DNA of 64,000 nucleotides from Bifidobacterium primatium (GTDB lineage: Bacteria; Actinomycetota; Actinomycetes; Actinomycetales; Bifidobacteriaceae): assembly GCF_002802875.1 (NCBI RefSeq), contig NZ_PEBI01000002.1, positions 199,353 through 263,352 of the forward strand. Reading direction: 5' to 3'. The notes beneath the pieces are model-generated. The model saw only the letters and a program-made list of their open reading frames with translations, was not told where the DNA came from and ran no database searches. The position numbers and the translations under genes are program-made. How positions within the stretch are numbered: the stretch's first letter is position 1; every line of letters starts with the position of its first letter. This document shows, one piece after another, positions 25,693 through 35,102 of the stretch.

Positions 25693-28600
25693 TCAGAGGT
25701 CGCGGCGGCGCAGCGCCACCATCGTGCCGCCGGCGATGACCGCCACGGCCACGGCGAGGGCGATGCCGGTCACGGCGCTGCCCGTCCTACCGAGCTGTCC
25801 GGCGGTCTTCACTCCATTGGCGCTGTTGTCGTTGGCGGCCGTGTTGGCACTGCCGTTGCTGCCGGCGGCGGGAGCGGTGCCCTTGGCCGCGACGGTGATG
25901 ACGCGCTTGGCGGTGGCGGTGTTGCCGGCCTTGTCGGACACCGTGTAGGTCAGCGTGTACTTGCCGGCCTTGGCGGTGTTGACCGAACCTTCCACCTTGA
26001 TGTTCGAGGTCACGTCGCCGTCCTTGTCGTCCTTGGCGGTCACGCCGGCCATGGCGTCGAACTTCGCGTTCAGGGCCACGGTGGCATCCTGCACGCCGGA
26101 GAACACGGGGGCGGTGGTGTCGGCGCTGGCCACGACCACGCTGGCCTCGGCCTGGCCGGGCTCGACCTTTTCCACGGTCTTCTTGTCGGCGCTCAAGGTC
26201 ACCTTGGCGCTGTAGGCGGCGGCGAGGTCCACGCGGGCCCAGCCCTTGCTGCTCGCGTCGAGCGGGTAGCCGGAGTCGCCTTCGGTGGCGGCGAGCACGG
26301 CCTTCTTCTGGTCGTCGGTCAGGCTCTTGAACGCCTCGACGTTGTCGAGCAGACGCACGGCGGAATCCGGGACCACGGCGGCCTGGCCGGTCTTGCCGGT
26401 GGCCTGGAAGCCGTAGGTCATGCGGGCCTTGTAGGCGGCGATGGCCGACTTGCGGTCGGTCACCGGCTTGGTCGACACCTCATCGGTGAAGTCGTTCGTG
26501 TAGCCCTTGTCGTTGGCGGCACCGGTGTTGGCGATGCAGGCGGCGAGGGTATCGCCGTGGCCGTCGGCCTTGCAGCGGGCGGTCAGGTAGTCCACGAGCT
26601 CCTTGCGGGCCTCGGTGCCGTACGCGGTCTGGTAGTCCTCGCTGTTCGGATCGTCGGTGCCGGCGGCGATCATGTTCGCCACACCGGACTGGCCGGCGAT
26701 GTGGCCGCCGAGGATGTCGAGCGGGTAGTGCACGCCGAGCACGATGCGGTTGTTGCCGGCCTCGGAGACTCGGGTCATGATCTCGGGACCGAGCTCGGGC
26801 AGCAGGTAGGCGAGGCCGGTGCCCTGGCCGAACGCATACGTGGTGTGGCCGGACGGGAACGAGCCGGAGGAGGCGAGGCCGTCGTACTGGCCCTGTTCCT
26901 CGTACGCCGGCACCTTCTTGATGTTCAGCGTCTGCTGAAGGCCGTTGAGGTCAAGCGTGGTGCCGTTGTAGTTGACGCGGTCAACGTACGGGCGCGGGTG
27001 CGAGTAGACGGTCTTGGCGTTGCCGGTGCTGGCGCCGTAGTTGGCCCAGGAGAGGAACTTCGTGGTGCTGCCGAGCTTGCAGTCGTACACGAACTTGCGT
27101 ACGTTGCAGCCTTCCATGCCCTCCTCGTAGTACTTGCCGAGCACGGGGCCGAGCGCGTCGTACAGCGTCGTGGTGGAGTCCATGGCGGCGTCCGAGACCG
27201 CGCGCTGGTCCTGCGTGCTGTTGCCGTCGGCGCCCCACGCCTTGTTGTTGATGTCCTCGGTGACCTTGTCGTCGTGGGCGAGCACGCCCTTGCCCTCGTC
27301 GGTCACGCCCTTGCCGCCGATGAAGTACTTGTTGAAGTCGGCGAGCAGCGCGGAGACGTCATCGGGCTTGACGGTCGTGACCTTCGGGGCTTTGTTGCCG
27401 AAGGTGAGCTTGAGGATGGTGTCGCCGGTGGCGTTCACCGTCACGTTGGCGCTGTAGGCCTTGGCGAGGTTGATGCGCTGGTAGCCCATGCTGCTCGCGT
27501 CGAGCGGGTAGCCGGAGTCGATCTCGGAGGCGGCGAGGATCTGCTTGCGCACGGAGTCGCTGGTTCCCGGGAACGCGGTGAGCAGCAGGTTGGCGGCCTC
27601 GTCCGGCACGACCGGGGCCTGGCCGGTGGCGCCGGTCTGGGCGAAGCCGTAGGTCAGTCGGTTCGTGTAGACCGCGATGGCCGATGCACGGTCGGTGACG
27701 GCCGTCTTGGAGACCGGGTCGACGAAGGAGTTCTGGTAGCCGGCGGTGTCGTTGGCCTTGAGCTTGGTCACGCAGGCCTGCACGGTGTCGTAGTCGTTGT
27801 CCTGCTTGGTGGCGTTGCCGTCGGCGACGCACTTGTCGGCCAGGTACTTCTGCAGTTCGTTGTAGGCGGGGATGAGCTTGCTCTCACGGAACGACTGGTC
27901 GCTCCACAGTGTGGCGTTCGCGACCTCGCCGTCGATGCGGCCGCCCATGATGTCGAGCGGGTAGTGCACGCCGAGCACGATGCGGTTGTTGCCGGCCTCG
28001 GAGGCGCGGGTCACGATTTCGGTGCCCAGCTGCGGCAGCAGGGTCGCCAGACCGATGCCGCCCGAGTAGGCGTAGGTGGTGTGGCCCGACGGGAACGAGC
28101 CGGAGGTAAGGAACCCGTCGTAGCCGGCGTCATGCTTCACGCCGTCGGCGCTGGTCCACACGGGCACGCGCTTGATGCCGACGGACTTGTCGAGTCCGGC
28201 GGCCGGGTAGCCGGCGTCGGTGCGGTCGACGAACGGACGCGGGTGGTTGAACGTCACCTTCGCGGTGCCGGTGTCGAGCCAGTCGGAGACCAGCGCCGAA
28301 TTGTAGGAGCCGCTCTTGTGGTCGCTGATGAGCAGGCTGTAGGTCTTGGCGAGCGGGCCGTTCGGGTTCGCTGCGCTGCCGTCGGCGCTCGCGCTGGCGT
28401 CGAGGCCGTCGGCGAGGTACTTGCCGAGCACGGGGCCGAGCGCGTCGGGCAGGGTCTCGCGCATCTTGTAGTCGGAGTCGATAAGCGCGCGCTGCTGCTG
28501 TGCGGTCGGCGTGGTGACGCCATCACCCGCGCCGTCGGCCGTGGCCGCGGCGTTGTTGATGGCCTGGGTCGTCTCGTCGTCATGCTTGAGTACGGCGGCG

Positions 28601-28830
28601 TTCTTGACGGTACCCTTGCCGAACGGCTTGGCCGGGTCGGTCTTGTCGTAGGCGTTGGCGGGCTGATAGTAGTTCTCGAAATCGCCGAGCAGCGAGACGA
28701 TGTCGGGCTGCTGCGGCGTGGCGGCGTCGGCCGCGTTCGCCGTGGCGGCGAACGGCGCAAGCGTGGCCACGGCGACGAGCCCGGCGAGGGCCCCCTTCAG
28801 CACCGTGGTCGGGAAGGCAGTATGTGTCAT
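25693..28830 (-). CDS. Cell-wall-anchored protein with two tandem class A acid phosphatase (PAP2) domains
   Basis: The 1045-residue product has a signal peptide (about 1-33, ending ANA) and two complete PAP2-type phosphatase domains. Domain 1 shows K191-x6-R198-P199, PSGH 247-250 and R283-x5-H289-x3-D293. Domain 2 shows K606-x6-R613-P614, PSGH 659-662 and R695-x5-H701-x3-D705. Each is followed by a homologous segment ending in YPLDASS...AYSA, so the whole unit was duplicated. An Ig-like domain (about 905-980) precedes a sortase-type tail: LGRTG at 1013-1017, a hydrophobic helix and RRRDL. It probably removes phosphate from extracellular organic phosphates, possibly phytate-like or nucleotide substrates. 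Substrate is inferred only. Confidence 0.85.
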   Translation of the reverse strand: MTHTAFPTTVLKGALAGLVAVATLAPFAATANAADAATPQQPDIVSLLGDFENYYQPANAYDKTDPAKPFGKGTVKNAAVLKHDDETTQAINNAAATADGAGDGVTTPTAQQQRALIDSDYKMRETLPDALGPVLGKYLADGLDASASADGSAANPNGPLAKTYSLLISDHKSGSYNSALVSDWLDTGTAKVTFNHPRPFVDRTDAGYPAAGLDKSVGIKRVPVWTSADGVKHDAGYDGFLTSGSFPSGHTTYAYSGGIGLATLLPQLGTEIVTRASEAGNNRIVLGVHYPLDIMGGRIDGEVANATLWSDQSFRESKLIPAYNELQKYLADKCVADGNATKQDNDYDTVQACVTKLKANDTAGYQNSFVDPVSKTAVTDRASAIAVYTNRLTYGFAQTGATGQAPVVPDEAANLLLTAFPGTSDSVRKQILAASEIDSGYPLDASSMGYQRINLAKAYSANVTVNATGDTILKLTFGNKAPKVTTVKPDDVSALLADFNKYFIGGKGVTDEGKGVLAHDDKVTEDINNKAWGADGNSTQDQRAVSDAAMDSTTTLYDALGPVLGKYYEEGMEGCNVRKFVYDCKLGSTTKFLSWANYGASTGNAKTVYSHPRPYVDRVNYNGTTLDLNGLQQTLNIKKVPAYEEQGQYDGLASSGSFPSGHTTYAFGQGTGLAYLLPELGPEIMTRVSEAGNNRIVLGVHYPLDILGGHIAGQSGVANMIAAGTDDPNSEDYQTAYGTEARKELVDYLTARCKADGHGDTLAACIANTGAANDKGYTNDFTDEVSTKPVTDRKSAIAAYKARMTYGFQATGKTGQAAVVPDSAVRLLDNVEAFKSLTDDQKKAVLAATEGDSGYPLDASSKGWARVDLAAAYSAKVTLSADKKTVEKVEPGQAEASVVVASADTTAPVFSGVQDATVALNAKFDAMAGVTAKDDKDGDVTSNIKVEGSVNTAKAGKYTLTYTVSDKAGNTATAKRVITVAAKGTAPAAGSNGSANTAANDNSANGVKTAGQLGRTGSAVTGIALAVAVAVIAGGTMVALRRRDL

Positions 28831-29078
28831 GATTCTCCCAATTCCTCAATGAAAAAACCGATGACATCGGTTTCCGTGACGTCATCGGCATTACTGCCAT
28901 TCCAGTGTGCGCCGGCAAGATCGGTGTCGCTTCACGATGACGGGAGAAATCAACGTGGCGAAATCCGGCGTTCACCGTAATTCATCCGGCGTTCACCTTC
29001 TCCGCGGCATGCGATTGCACGCACGCCGGAGAAGTCGACCGCCGGATACGGCGGACGCACGGCCGTCGTATCCGGCCG

Positions 29079-30194
29079 CTACCGCATCTTGAACATATGC
29101 ACGTCGTTGCTGGCCGGCGCCGTGCTCGACCGCGGAATGAACGTGGACTTGAGGAACGTGGTCGTCGGCGTGCCGTTGCCGTTTCGCGCATGCCGCAGCT
29201 GATTGACGATCTCGTCGACCGCCAGCTGGGCCGGCTCCTTGCGCGGCAGGCGGATCGTGGAAAGCGCCGGCGTGACCAGCGAGCTGACGGGCGTGTCGTC
29301 GATGCCCACCACCGACACCTCCTCGGGGATGCGGATGCCCTTGGCCTGCAGCGCCTTGATGAATCCGATGGCGACGATGTCGTTGTAGCAGATCACCGCC
29401 GTGGTCGGATTGCGCATGAACTCCTCGCTGTAGCGGTAGCCGCCGCTGTACGACGGTGATTCGGCGCCGATGCGCCGCAGCCGCACCTGCTTCTTCTTGC
29501 ACAGCTCCGAAAGCGTGCGCCAACGACGGCCGTCCTGCCAGGAGGCCTCCGGACCCGAAAGATACGTCACCTCGCTGTGGCCGAGTCGGATGAGATGGTC
29601 GAGTGCCTCCTCGAGTCCCTGCATCGTGTCGGGGATGATGGACTGCACGCCGCGGATCGGGCGGTTCAGTGCGATCAGCGGCTTGATCTCCGCCATCTTG
29701 CGAATCGTGGCGTCGGACGAGCGCGAGGAGGAGAGGATCAGGCCGTCCACATGGTTCATGGCCAGGTTCAACGCCTTGCGTTCGATGAGGTTCGTCTCCT
29801 CGAAGTCGATGACCAGTAGGCCGAATCCCTTGCGCAGGCATTCGTGCTGCGCGCTTTTCACATAGTCGGCGAAGATGGGGTTGCCGAGGTCGGCCACCGT
29901 GATGGCGATGAGACCGCTGAGATGGTGCGAGTCGGTCATGTTCAGCGACGTCACCGTCTTGACGCGGTAGCCCAGCCGGTCGGCCGCCTCGCGGATGCGC
30001 CGCGAGGTCTCCGCGCTTACGCGGCCGGGCCTCGCGAACGCCCGCGATACGGTGGAGGGGGAGACCCCCACGGCCTTCGCCACATCGCGAATGGTCACGG
30101 AATGGCGGCTTCCGTCCTGCGCGGTCTCCTCGGTCGCGGCATCGGCCGTTCCCATGGTGCCAGCCTCGTCGTTGGCGTCATCTGATGAAGTCAT
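29079..30194 (-). CDS. LacI family regulator, probably of the glucuronate genes
   Basis: The 371-residue repressor has an unusually long acidic N-terminal tail (about 30 residues) before the helix-turn-helix TIRDVAKAVGVSPSTVSRAF, then a periplasmic-binding-protein-like effector domain with ILSSSRSSDATIRKM and VVGIDDTPVSSLVTP. It is transcribed away from uxaC, so it likely controls the uronate genes. It is clearly a paralogue of the regulators at 50443-51519 and 54421-55437, with shared segments such as GVQSI, LGHSEVTYLSGPEASWQ and NPTTAVICYNDI. A hairpin with CCGGATACG-type arms (29041-29076) lies at its 3' end. Confidence 0.9.
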   Translation of the reverse strand: MTSSDDANDEAGTMGTADAATEETAQDGSRHSVTIRDVAKAVGVSPSTVSRAFARPGRVSAETSRRIREAADRLGYRVKTVTSLNMTDSHHLSGLIAITVADLGNPIFADYVKSAQHECLRKGFGLLVIDFEETNLIERKALNLAMNHVDGLILSSSRSSDATIRKMAEIKPLIALNRPIRGVQSIIPDTMQGLEEALDHLIRLGHSEVTYLSGPEASWQDGRRWRTLSELCKKKQVRLRRIGAESPSYSGGYRYSEEFMRNPTTAVICYNDIVAIGFIKALQAKGIRIPEEVSVVGIDDTPVSSLVTPALSTIRLPRKEPAQLAVDEIVNQLRHARNGNGTPTTTFLKSTFIPRSSTAPASNDVHMFKMR

Positions 30195-30230
30195 ATATAT
30201 GCTCCTGATTCGTTTCCCTAAGGGTCTACT

Positions 30231-30252
30231 GTACCGTTTTCCATCGTTTTCG
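30231..30252. promoter_or_regulatory. Putative LacI operator between the regulator and uxaC
   Basis: On the reverse strand this reads CGAAAACGATGGAAAACGG, containing the word GAAAAC-N2-TGGAAA that also occurs at 51561-51575, 55580-55594 and 58234-58249 near other LacI-controlled promoters. Confidence 0.45.
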
Positions 30253-30391
30253 TCATCGATATCGCGAATATGAGCCCGTCGACGATCCCCGGCGACGACG
30301 AATCAGGCAAAAGCTGGCAACTGTGAGCCGTGTGACATCGGGGAACCCATAATCGGAAGTGGAAGACAACACAAACAAAGGAGTTTCCAGC

Positions 30392-31798
30392 ATGGTTAAC
30401 GCTGACAGGCTGTTCCCCGCTGATCCCGCCACCCGCGACATCGCCCGCGAGCTGTACGCGGAGGTCAAGGACCTTCCGATCATCTCCCCCCACGGCCACG
30501 TTCCGGTCGAATGGTTCCACGACAAGGACTACCATTTCGCCAACCCGACCGAGCTGTTCATCACGCCCGACCACTACGTGACCCGCGTCATGCATTCGCA
30601 GGGCGTCGACCTCAAGGACCTCGGCGTCGGTCAGAAGAACTTCACCGAGGAGCAGTCCAAGCACGCCTTCGAGCTGCTGGGCAAGTACTGGTACGCCTAC
30701 GTCGGCACGCCGATGCAGTACTGGTTCGACGATGAGCTGTCCACCGTGTTCGGCATCGACAAGCCGTTCGGCCCCGACACCGCCGGCGAGATCTACGACG
30801 AGATCAACGACGACCTGAAGCAGCCGGAGTTCTCCACCCGCGCCCTGGTCAAGAAGTTCAACATCGAGTTCATCTCCACCACCGACGACACGCTCGACGA
30901 CCTGCACCTGCACGACGAGACCAACGCCGACCCGGACTTCCCGGCACGTCTGGCCCCGGCCTTCCGCCCGGACCTCTACCTCGAGCCCTACAAGACCGCC
31001 AACTGGGCGCATGAGGTCGAGAAGCTCGGCGAGGTCGCCGGCATCGACGCCACCACCTACGCGGGCTTCACCGAGGCCCTGCGCCGCCGTCGCGTGTACT
31101 TCAAGGAGCACGGCGCGGTCCTTTCCGACCACTCCCATGCCGACGTGCGCACCGACCGCCTCTCCGACACCGAGGTCAATCGCCTGTTCAAGCAGGCCAT
31201 GGCCGGCAACATCACGCCGGAGGAGGGCGACAAGCTGCGCCGCCACTTCTTCGCCGACCAGGTGGAGATGGCCCAGGAGGACGGTCTGGTCATGACCGTG
31301 CACCCGCACGTCCACCGCGACTACGACCCGCAGAACCTCGCCCAGTACGGCGTGAACATCGGCGCCGACATCCCGGCCAAGGCCGAGTACGCCGTCGACC
31401 TCAAGAGCCTGCTCAACAAGTACGGCAACAACCCGGACTTCCACTTCGTGGCCTTCACCATGGACGAGACGGTCTACTCCCGCGAGCTCGGCCCGCTGGC
31501 CGGCTTCTACCCGAGCCTGTACGTCGGCGCCCCGTGGTGGTTCCTCGACTCCCCGGAGCCGATCCTGCGCTACTTCGACTACATCACCACCGCCGCCGGC
31601 TTCACCAAGCTCTCCGGCTTCATCGACGACACCCGCGCCCTGTGCTCGATCCCGACCCGTCACGACACCAACCGTCGTCTCACGGCCCGCTTCGTCTCCG
31701 GCCTGGTCGCCGACCACCGCCTGAGCCTCGAGGACGGCAAGAAGGTCATGCGCGACTCCGTGCAGGCCGGCCCGCGCCACGTCTTCAAGCTCGACTAG
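30392..31798 (+). CDS. uxaC: Glucuronate isomerase
   Basis: The 468-residue enzyme converts D-glucuronate to D-fructuronate (and galacturonate to tagaturonate), the first step of the Ashwell pathway. It belongs to the amidohydrolase superfamily: the HxH metal motif lies in LPIISPHGHVPVEWF near the N-terminus, and VMTVHPHVHRDYDP and GAPWWFLDSPEP are typical family segments. Length is normal. The start at 30392 sits behind AAAGGAG. The gene is divergent from a LacI regulator and followed by uxuB and uxuA, each with its own hairpin. Confidence 0.95.
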   Translation: MVNADRLFPADPATRDIARELYAEVKDLPIISPHGHVPVEWFHDKDYHFANPTELFITPDHYVTRVMHSQGVDLKDLGVGQKNFTEEQSKHAFELLGKYWYAYVGTPMQYWFDDELSTVFGIDKPFGPDTAGEIYDEINDDLKQPEFSTRALVKKFNIEFISTTDDTLDDLHLHDETNADPDFPARLAPAFRPDLYLEPYKTANWAHEVEKLGEVAGIDATTYAGFTEALRRRRVYFKEHGAVLSDHSHADVRTDRLSDTEVNRLFKQAMAGNITPEEGDKLRRHFFADQVEMAQEDGLVMTVHPHVHRDYDPQNLAQYGVNIGADIPAKAEYAVDLKSLLNKYGNNPDFHFVAFTMDETVYSRELGPLAGFYPSLYVGAPWWFLDSPEPILRYFDYITTAAGFTKLSGFIDDTRALCSIPTRHDTNRRLTARFVSGLVADHRLSLEDGKKVMRDSVQAGPRHVFKLD

Positions 31799-31840
31799 GG
31801 GGACCGGGAGGAAACCCTGCCAGGTGCCTCCGAAGTCCAC

Positions 31841-31910
31841 GGCCCCGTCATAGGGGCCATGAATATGTAATCTGCGATGTCCGTGGCAAATTTTGGCACG
31901 GGCATCGCAG
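31841..31910 (+). terminator. Two hairpins between uxaC and uxuB
   Basis: GGCCCC-gtcata-GGGGCC (31841-31858) is followed by a long imperfect stem, CTGCGATG...CATCGCAG enclosing CCGTG...CACGG (31872-31910). They could terminate or process the uxaC transcript, setting relative levels of the two enzymes. AT-rich promoter-like sequence follows (31918-31935). Confidence 0.5.
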
Positions 31911-31990
31911 TGAACAACCAATATTATAAACTGATTATAACGGCGCTCACCAATGAAGGCGCGTGCCAAATCGATATGGAAGGAACATCC

Positions 31991-33628
31991 ATGGTTCTTC
32001 ATCTGACCGATGATTTCAAGGCTAATGCAGCAGACTGGGAAGCCGCCGGCGTCAAGCTGCCGCAGTACGATCCCGCCGAGGTCGCAGCCTACACCGCCGA
32101 GCATCCCTACTGGGTGCACTTCGGCGCAGGCAACCTGTTCCGTGAGGTCCAGGCGCTCATCGCCCAGAGCCTGCTCAACCAGGGTCTGGTCAAGTCCGGC
32201 GTGATCGTCGCCGAGACGTTCGACGCCGACATCATCGAGGACTCGTTCAAGCCGTACGACAACCGCGGTCTGTCCGTCATCCTCAAGTCCGACGGCTCCA
32301 TCGACACCGAGCTCGTCGCCTCCGTGGCCGCCTCCTACGGCGTCAAGAAGCACGACGAGGTGTGGGACGGCCTGGTCAAGGTCTTCACCAACCCGGAGCT
32401 GCAGTTCGTCACCGTCACCATCACCGAGAAGGGCTACGCCATCAAGAACAACGACGGCGAGCTCCTCCCGTGGATCAAGCCCGAGGTCGAGAACGGCCCC
32501 GACAGCGCCGTCTCCGCCATGGGCGCCATCACCGCGCTGCTGTTCGAGCGCTTCAAGGCCGGCGCCAAGCCGATCGCCATGGTCAGCACCGACAACTTCT
32601 CGCAGAACGGCGACCGCTTCCGTTCCGTCATCGTCGAGTTCGCCGAGCTGTGGGCCAAGAAGGGCTTCGTCTCCGAGGACTTCGTCCGCTACGTCGACGA
32701 TCCGGAGCAGGTCTCCTTCCCGCTGAGCATGATCGACCGCATCACCCCGAACCCGGCCGAATCCGTCTCCAAGCTGCTCGCCGAGAAGGGCTTCGGCGAC
32801 AACAAGATCTTCCACACCGCCAAGGGCACCAACGTGGCCCCGTTCGCCAACTCCGAGGAGACCTGGTACCTCGTCATCGAGGACTCCTTCCCGAACGGCC
32901 GTCCGGCCCTCGAGAAGGCCGGCGTCTTCCTGGGCGACCGCGACACCGTCAACGACTCCGACGAGATGAAGGTCACCACCTGCCTCAACCCGGTGCACAC
33001 CGCCCTGGCCGTCACCGGCCGTCTCATGAGCTACGACTCCATGAGCGAGACCATCGCCGACCCGACCCTCAAGGCCCTGGCCGAGCGCCTCTCCTACAAG
33101 GAGGGCCTGCCGGTCGTCACCGACCCGGGCATCTTCTCCCCGAAGGAGTTCGCCGAGAAGGTCATCGACGTGCGCGTGCCGAACCCGAGCCTGCCCGACT
33201 CCCCGGTCCGCATCTCCACCGACACCTCCCAGAAGGTGCCGATCCGCTTCGGCGTGACCATCAAGAAGTACGTCGAGTCCCCGGACCACGACGTCAACGA
33301 GCTGGTCGCCATCCCGCTGGCCATCGCCGCATGGCTGCGCCTGCTGCTCGGCAAGGACGGCAAGGCCACCGACGACAACGGCAACGAGATCACCCTGAGC
33401 CCCGATCCGCGCATCCCCGAGCTGCAGGCCGCGCTGGCCCCGCTCACGCTGGGCGGCGACCTGTCCAAGGCCGACGAGGTGCTCAAGCCGATCCTCGCCG
33501 ACACCACCCTGTGGAACGTGGACCTCACGCAGACCCCGCTCGCCGAGAAGATCGTGGGCTACTTCAAGGAGCTCGCGGCCGGCACCGGCACCCTGCACCC
33601 CGTCCTCAACAAGGAGCTCGGCCTCTGA
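31991..33628 (+). CDS. uxuB: Mannitol-dehydrogenase-family oxidoreductase, fructuronate reductase
   Basis: The 545-residue polyol-specific long-chain dehydrogenase should reduce D-fructuronate to D-mannonate with NADH. Features are the N-terminal nucleotide-binding region (HFGAGNLFREVQALI), VSTDNFSQNGDRFRS and the C-terminal catalytic part beginning around WYLVIEDSFPNGRPALE. KVTTCLNPVHTALAV carries the expected conserved Asn and His. The start at 31991 follows GGAAGGA; upstream in-frame starts lack one. Its position between glucuronate isomerase and mannonate dehydratase makes fructuronate the best substrate. Tagaturonate reductase (UxaB) is the alternative. Confidence 0.88.
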   Translation: MVLHLTDDFKANAADWEAAGVKLPQYDPAEVAAYTAEHPYWVHFGAGNLFREVQALIAQSLLNQGLVKSGVIVAETFDADIIEDSFKPYDNRGLSVILKSDGSIDTELVASVAASYGVKKHDEVWDGLVKVFTNPELQFVTVTITEKGYAIKNNDGELLPWIKPEVENGPDSAVSAMGAITALLFERFKAGAKPIAMVSTDNFSQNGDRFRSVIVEFAELWAKKGFVSEDFVRYVDDPEQVSFPLSMIDRITPNPAESVSKLLAEKGFGDNKIFHTAKGTNVAPFANSEETWYLVIEDSFPNGRPALEKAGVFLGDRDTVNDSDEMKVTTCLNPVHTALAVTGRLMSYDSMSETIADPTLKALAERLSYKEGLPVVTDPGIFSPKEFAEKVIDVRVPNPSLPDSPVRISTDTSQKVPIRFGVTIKKYVESPDHDVNELVAIPLAIAAWLRLLLGKDGKATDDNGNEITLSPDPRIPELQAALAPLTLGGDLSKADEVLKPILADTTLWNVDLTQTPLAEKIVGYFKELAAGTGTLHPVLNKELGL

Positions 33629-33647
33629 TCAGGCCTTCCAAGGTCAA

Positions 33648-33676
33648 CGGCTCCCCTCATGATTGAAGGGGAGCCG
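33648..33676 (+). terminator. Hairpin between uxuB and uxuA
   Basis: CGGCTCCCCT pairs exactly with AGGGGAGCCG over a 9-base loop, without a T-run. A small GCAAC/GTTGC palindrome and a TATAAC -10-like box lie further down, so uxuA probably has its own promoter. Confidence 0.6.
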
Positions 33677-33810
33677 TCGGCCCCACGAGCGGCGCATGGT
33701 CGCGTCGCCCGCCGCAATCCGTGACAATTCACGACAATCCGCATCGCAACAGCACCGTTGCGGTGTAAACCGAAAACTGTATAACCACCGAAAGCAAAGG
33801 ATCAACCGCT

Positions 33811-34941
33811 ATGAAGATGGGTTTCCGTTGGTACGGCGAGGGTAACGACACCATTTCGCTGGACGACATCCGCCAGATCCCGGGCGTCGAGACGATCGTC
33901 TGGTCGCTGCACCACAAGCAGGCCGGCGAGCTGTGGGAGCCGGAGGAGATCGAGGCCGAGATGAAGAAGATTACCGGCCTTTCCGACTACGACCGCAAGC
34001 ACGGCATCACCAAGACGTTCAACGCCGACGTCGTCGAGTCCGTGAACGTGCACGAGTCCATCAAGACCGGCAAGACCATGCTCGGCATGAGCCGCGACGA
34101 GGCGCTCGACAACTACATCAAGACCATCGAGAACCTCGGCAAGGCCGGCGTGAAGGTCGTCACCTACAACTTCATGCCCGTGTTCGACTGGCTGCGCACC
34201 GACATGTTCCACCCGTGCCCGGACGGCTCCACCGCCCTGTACTACGACGCCCACAAGGTCGCCGAGCTCACCGATCCGCAGAAGCTGATCGACGAGACGC
34301 TCGAGGGCGCCAACGGCCTGACCATGCCGGGCTGGGAGCCGGAGCGTCTGGCCCACCTGCCCGAGTTCATCGAGGCCTACAAGGGCATCGACCACGACAA
34401 GTACTACGAGAACTACAAGGTGTTCCTCGACGCCGTGATCCCGACCTGCGAGAAGTACGACGTCAAGCTCGCCGTGCACCCCGACGACCCGGCCTTCGAC
34501 CTGTTCGGCTGGCCGCGCGTGGTCTCCTCCAAGGAGGGCATCCAGCGCGTGCTCGACCTCAACCCGAGCCCGTACAACGGCCTGTGCCTGTGCCTCGGCT
34601 CCTTCTCGTCGCGTCGCGGCAACGACCCGGTCGACGCCGTCAAGACGTTCATGGACCGCATCCACTTCTCGCACGTGCGCAACATCAAGTTCCTCGACGA
34701 GGCCGGCTCCTTCTCCGAGGTGGGCCACCGCGCGTCCGAGGGCGACGTGGACACCATCGGCATCATGAAGGCGTACGCCGAGGCCGACTACCAGGGCTAC
34801 ATCCGTCCGGACCACGGCCGTCACCTGTGGAACGAGAACACCCCGGAGCACAAGCCGCGTCCGGGCTACGGCCTGTATGACCGCGCCCTGGGCATCCAGT
34901 ACCTGCTGGGTGTGTGGGACACCGTCAAGTACAACAAGTAA
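33811..34941 (+). CDS. uxuA: D-mannonate dehydratase
   Basis: The 376-residue enzyme dehydrates D-mannonate to 2-keto-3-deoxygluconate. It is a TIM barrel of the UxuA type: FRWYGEGNDTISLDDIRQIP at the start, the metal-ligand segments VHPDDPAFDLFGWPR and CLCLGSFSSRRGND, HFSHVRNIK and YIRPDHGRHLW. Length is normal. The ATG at 33811 is preceded by GCAAAGGA at normal spacing; ATG 33817 is an in-frame alternative. The product feeds the PfkB kinase at 45696-46679 and the aldolase at 46775-47440. Confidence 0.95.
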   Translation: MKMGFRWYGEGNDTISLDDIRQIPGVETIVWSLHHKQAGELWEPEEIEAEMKKITGLSDYDRKHGITKTFNADVVESVNVHESIKTGKTMLGMSRDEALDNYIKTIENLGKAGVKVVTYNFMPVFDWLRTDMFHPCPDGSTALYYDAHKVAELTDPQKLIDETLEGANGLTMPGWEPERLAHLPEFIEAYKGIDHDKYYENYKVFLDAVIPTCEKYDVKLAVHPDDPAFDLFGWPRVVSSKEGIQRVLDLNPSPYNGLCLCLGSFSSRRGNDPVDAVKTFMDRIHFSHVRNIKFLDEAGSFSEVGHRASEGDVDTIGIMKAYAEADYQGYIRPDHGRHLWNENTPEHKPRPGYGLYDRALGIQYLLGVWDTVKYNK

Positions 34942-35018
34942 TCACCGAAATCATCAGGTGAAGCACTGACTTCCTCGCTTCGGTGGCAGCCGGAACGGGG
35001 GATACCTTCCTATCGATG

Positions 35019-35064
35019 AAGGCCTGTGCGAATCGGTCGAGCGACCGTTCGCACAGGCCTTTTC
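35019..35064 (+). terminator. Strong terminator after uxuA
   Basis: AAGGCCTGTGCGAA pairs with TTCGCACAGGCCTT, and an inner CGGTCG-AG-CGACCG stem extends it. TTTT follows. Confidence 0.85.
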
Positions 35065-35102
35065 TGTATGAGCGGAATTTGCCTGTGCGTCTGTTCGTCT
35101 GT

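Noticed and set aside
25669-28980. 1103-codon open frame opposite the surface phosphatase gene
   Set aside because: It is a shadow frame produced by GC-rich codon use. It lacks a recognisable domain or ribosome site and lies exactly antisense to a protein with clear motifs.
30218-33598. 1126-codon reverse frame across uxaC-uxuB
   Set aside because: It is antisense to two well-defined enzymes and has a Val/Asp/Gly-heavy composition typical of shadow frames.
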